From Acuticoccus sp051016205 (GTDB lineage: Bacteria; Pseudomonadota; Alphaproteobacteria; Rhizobiales; Amorphaceae), in the NCBI GenBank assembly GCA_051016205.1, contig CP136534.1, positions 2,542,001-2,606,000 of the forward strand: 64,000 nt of DNA, in the 5' to 3' direction. A program made the position numbers and the translations under genes. Below, in pieces: positions 61,976 to 64,000 of this stretch (the stretch's first letter is position 1; each line of letters begins with the position of its first letter). Under the pieces are notes generated by a model. It saw only the letters and a program-made list of their open reading frames with translations, made no database searches and was not told where the DNA came from.

Positions 61976-62116
61976 TGTTCCTCGACGCCAGCCGTCGCTG
62001 AATGAAGCCCTGAGCCTGAGGGGCGCCGGCCGCAAGGCACGCTGCGCTCTTCGGCCTTGCACCCAGCGCCCCTCAGGCTCCAATCGGGCTTCAGCGACGG
62101 CTGGCTCCGAGGAACA
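61976..62116. repeat. 141-base near-perfect palindrome (long hairpin element)
   Basis: Four successive paired blocks: TGTTCCTCG with CGAGGAACA; GCCAGCCGTCGCTGA (61987-62001) with TCAGCGACGGCTGGC (62091-62105); GAGCCTGAGGGGCGC (62012-62026) with GCGCCCCTCAGGCTC (62066-62080); and GCAAGGC with GCCTTGC around a 15-base loop (62039-62053). Small bulges separate the blocks. It lies between clpB and the DUF4167 gene. It could be a repetitive palindromic element, a terminator-like RNA or a mobile miniature element. Confidence 0.85.
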
Positions 62117-62198
62117 AGCTTGGGCCCAAGGTCCGTAGGGAGGGATTGGGGCCACCCCGCCCAAGGTTGGTTGGGCGAGGGCGGAGTGCGGGCTGGGG

Positions 62199-62891
62199 TC
62201 AGCCGGCGGGATCGACGGGGGGTTGTTCGCCCAGGCCATTGGGCTCTGAGGCGGCCTCTGCGCGCGGCTTGCGGGCGCGGGTGGTGCGGGTGCGCCGTTT
62301 GGGCTTGGGGGCCTCTTCGGTTGCCGCGTCCGCCTCAACAGCCTCATCGGTCCTGGCGGTTTGGGTGCTGTCGGCTTCGCTGTCGGCAATCTTGCCATTG
62401 CGACGGGTGCGGGCGCGGGTGGGTTCCACGGGAGCGTCTTGCACGACACCCTGGTCCGGCGTGTCCTCCACCTCGACCTCGTCGGCGGCGCGATCGTGGC
62501 CATTGCCATTGCCATTGGCGGCGACACGGCGGTTTGTGTCGTCATCTTCCTCGGCGGTGTCGTGGCCGTTGGCAACGCCGTTGCCGCGGTGCTCGTCACG
62601 GCCGCCGCGGTCATCATCGCGCCGTTCACGCGGTTGCGTGTTCGACTGCTCATAGGCTTGGGCGACGATGCGATAGTAATGTTCGGCGTGCTGAAAATAG
62701 TTTTCAGCCATCACCCGATCCCCCGACGACTGAGCGTCGCGGGCGAGTTGGGCGTATTTGTCGGCCACTTGGATGGCACTTCCACGGATTTTTACATCCG
62801 GCCCGTTCGATTCGTACGAGCGCGCTAAAGGATTCGGATTCTTGCTCCGATTGCGGCCGCGAAGACGTTTGTTCGGGTTATTCGGTCTCAT
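62199..62891 (-). CDS. DUF4167-family protein
   Basis: A 230-residue protein. The N-terminal 80 residues are conserved (GRNRSKNPNPLARSYESNGPDVKIRG and VADKYAQLARDAQSSGDRVMAENYFQHAEHYYRIVAQ), the DUF4167 signature; the rest is disordered and rich in Asp, Glu, Arg and Asn/Gly repeats. The N-terminus is arginine-rich and might bind nucleic acid. It follows prmC in many alphaproteobacteria. The function is unknown. Confidence 0.9.
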   Translation of the reverse strand: MRPNNPNKRLRGRNRSKNPNPLARSYESNGPDVKIRGSAIQVADKYAQLARDAQSSGDRVMAENYFQHAEHYYRIVAQAYEQSNTQPRERRDDDRGGRDEHRGNGVANGHDTAEEDDDTNRRVAANGNGNGHDRAADEVEVEDTPDQGVVQDAPVEPTRARTRRNGKIADSEADSTQTARTDEAVEADAATEEAPKPKRRTRTTRARKPRAEAASEPNGLGEQPPVDPAG

Positions 62892-63338
62892 ATGTGATTT
62901 TTCTCGTCCGGGGACACACTATCGATCCTCTATGGATCGTCGAAAGGTGCAAGCGCTTTGCCGTCCTTTCCAAACCTTAAGGCCCGTTCACGGCGCCCAT
63001 CGTACAACACCGACATCGCATGACGTGAAGACCAGCCGGTTGACCGCCCCACCGGGCAACCGCAACAAAGATCTCCTGGCGCCGATTACCCGACGCAGCG
63101 TCGCCTTGCGCTGTCTTGCGTCTCTACTCTGACCGTTATGCCGCCACACGTGGCGTTGTGAACACGGTGCCCATGGTCGGGCTGGCACTCAATGGAGAAA
63201 ACGCCGCAGGTATGCCGCCCTCTCCATCGGCCGACGAGGCGACGTTAGCGTCTTCGCCCCACCATTCCAAGTCTTAATTGCTGGAGTGCCTCGTGAATCT
63301 CCTGTCCAGCACGGCCACTGTGACCGACCTTCTATTAC
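62892..63338. other. Interval between prmC and the DUF4167 gene
   Basis: 447 bases without a convincing gene. It must hold the promoter of the DUF4167 gene on the minus strand. No clear repeat, terminator or RNA was seen. Confidence 0.5.
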
Positions 63339-64000
63339 CTATTTGTTGAGACGGCGAAATGAAATCGCTCTTGCAGCCCCTGTCAGGTCATTGGCCACAT
63401 GGTCTACGCCAAGCCTATGAGCAAGAGCTTCGTCAACCACTTTCGTCTCTGCACGTGGATCGATTTCCACAATAAGCCGTCCATCTGGCTTCAGCATTGT
63501 CTCTGCCTGGGCAAAGACGGTGCGATACGCATCAAGTCCATCCTTGCCGCCATCAAGGGCAAGCAAAGGATCGCAGTTGCGCACCGTCGGGTCCAACTGG
63601 GCGATGACGTCGGTGGCGATGTAAGGTGGGTTCGACACCACAATATCAAACACCGCCGCCAAAGAAGCCCCATAGTTGCTGCGCACGAATGCCGCACGGC
63701 TCGCCAAACCGTGTCGGCCAGCATTGCGGGCCGCCTCGGCCAAAGCGTCGAACGAGATGTCGAGGCCAACGCCGTAACTGTTCGGCCGCTCGCTCAACAC
63801 CGCAAGTAAAATGGCCCCGCTTCCGACCCCTAGGTCCGCCACAAGGCTCGGGGCCTCCACATCGCGCAGAACCGACAGCGCAAGCTCCACCACCGTTTCG
63901 GTCTCGGGCCGCGGCTCCAGGGTCGACGGACCGACCCTGAGGTCGAGCGACCAGAATGCACGCCGGCCCAATATGCGGCCAATGGACTGGCCTTCCAGGC
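63339..64000 (-). CDS. prmC: Release factor glutamine methyltransferase, cut by the right edge
   Basis: A 220-residue fragment; the N-terminal helical domain lies outside the window. The frame is open to base 64000 and reads GQSIGRILGRRAFWSLDLRVGPSTLEPRPETE, a normal PrmC segment. It contains SAM motif I VADLGVGSGAILLAV and the substrate motif NPPY (VSNPPYI). PrmC methylates the glutamine of the GGQ motif in RF1 and RF2. The TTG at 63971 is not the real start. Confidence 0.95.
   Translation of the reverse strand, partial: LEGQSIGRILGRRAFWSLDLRVGPSTLEPRPETETVVELALSVLRDVEAPSLVADLGVGSGAILLAVLSERPNSYGVGLDISFDALAEAARNAGRHGLASRAAFVRSNYGASLAAVFDIVVSNPPYIATDVIAQLDPTVRNCDPLLALDGGKDGLDAYRTVFAQAETMLKPDGRLIVEIDPRAETKVVDEALAHRLGVDHVANDLTGAARAISFRRLNK

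Larger units (their letters stand above)
61739..62198. other. Non-coding interval upstream of clpB with a long palindrome
   Basis: 460 bases without a convincing gene. It holds the probable clpB promoter on the minus strand and a 141-base palindrome. A plus-strand 77-codon frame running through the palindrome has no features and is not called. Confidence 0.6.

Noticed and set aside
61905..62138. 77-codon plus-strand frame through the palindrome
   Set aside because: Open only because of GC content; low complexity and no ribosome site.

Overview
The window is high-GC chromosomal DNA from an alphaproteobacterium. It holds the photosynthesis regulators PpaA and PpsR at its left edge, an RcGTA-type gene transfer agent (GTA) head-tail cluster, and typical alphaproteobacterial gene orders (aat-accC-accB-aroQ, DUF2155, DUF4167 near prmC, and an RNase E with an acidic insertion in its S1 domain). 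This suggests a purple non-sulfur or aerobic anoxygenic phototroph of the Hyphomicrobiales/Rhodobacterales range. The species cannot be fixed from sequence reading alone. No rRNA, tRNA, CRISPR array, transposase or integrase was seen.

Layout. 1-2234: ppaA (cut by the left edge) and ppsR, probably the end of a photosynthesis gene cluster. 2440-9086 (minus strand): a seven-gene catabolic operon with a sugar-type ABC importer, a dihydrodipicolinate-synthase-family aldolase/dehydratase and two short-chain dehydrogenases. A divergent IclR regulator (9233-10036) and a palindrome at 9107-9121 face it. 10051-10837: DUF1491 and YcgN-family genes, then a non-coding stretch with twin hairpins and a strong terminator. 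11244-25175: a GTA cluster in the order small terminase, large terminase, portal, two tiny genes, prohead protease, capsid, adaptor, closure, tail terminator, tail tube, two tail chaperones, tape measure, distal tail, hub, NlpC/P60 peptidase and megatron host-specificity protein. It continues directly into a 1020-residue tail fibre with a C-terminal S74 self-cleaving chaperone, then a lysis cassette (endolysin with a membrane anchor, Rz-like and embedded Rz1-like spanins) up to 29899.

30005-32824: a secreted PepSY-like protein, an OmpR-type response regulator and a sensor kinase (FeuN-FeuP-FeuQ-like), and a lipoprotein. 32896-50737 is mostly housekeeping: valS, a methyltransferase, DUF2155, aat, accC, accB, aroQ, a DsbA-like oxidoreductase, rne with a 650-base leader, an N-acetylmuramoyl-alanine amidase, a class A penicillin-binding protein, prfB (with the programmed +1 frameshift intact) and a GNAT acetyltransferase.

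50928-58337 is the most striking metabolic region. It is one tightly overlapped operon with a GntR/FCD regulator, a spermidine/putrescine-type ABC importer, a three-subunit nitrile hydratase or thiocyanate hydrolase, an isocitrate-lyase/PEP-mutase-family lyase and an isochorismatase-fold amidase. Read as a pathway it suggests import of a nitrile, hydration to the amide, hydrolysis to the acid plus ammonia, and carbon-carbon cleavage. I do not know a described pathway with this exact set. 58376-64000: a small membrane protein, clpB with a heat-shock-type promoter, a 141-base near-perfect palindrome, a DUF4167 protein and prmC (cut by the right edge).
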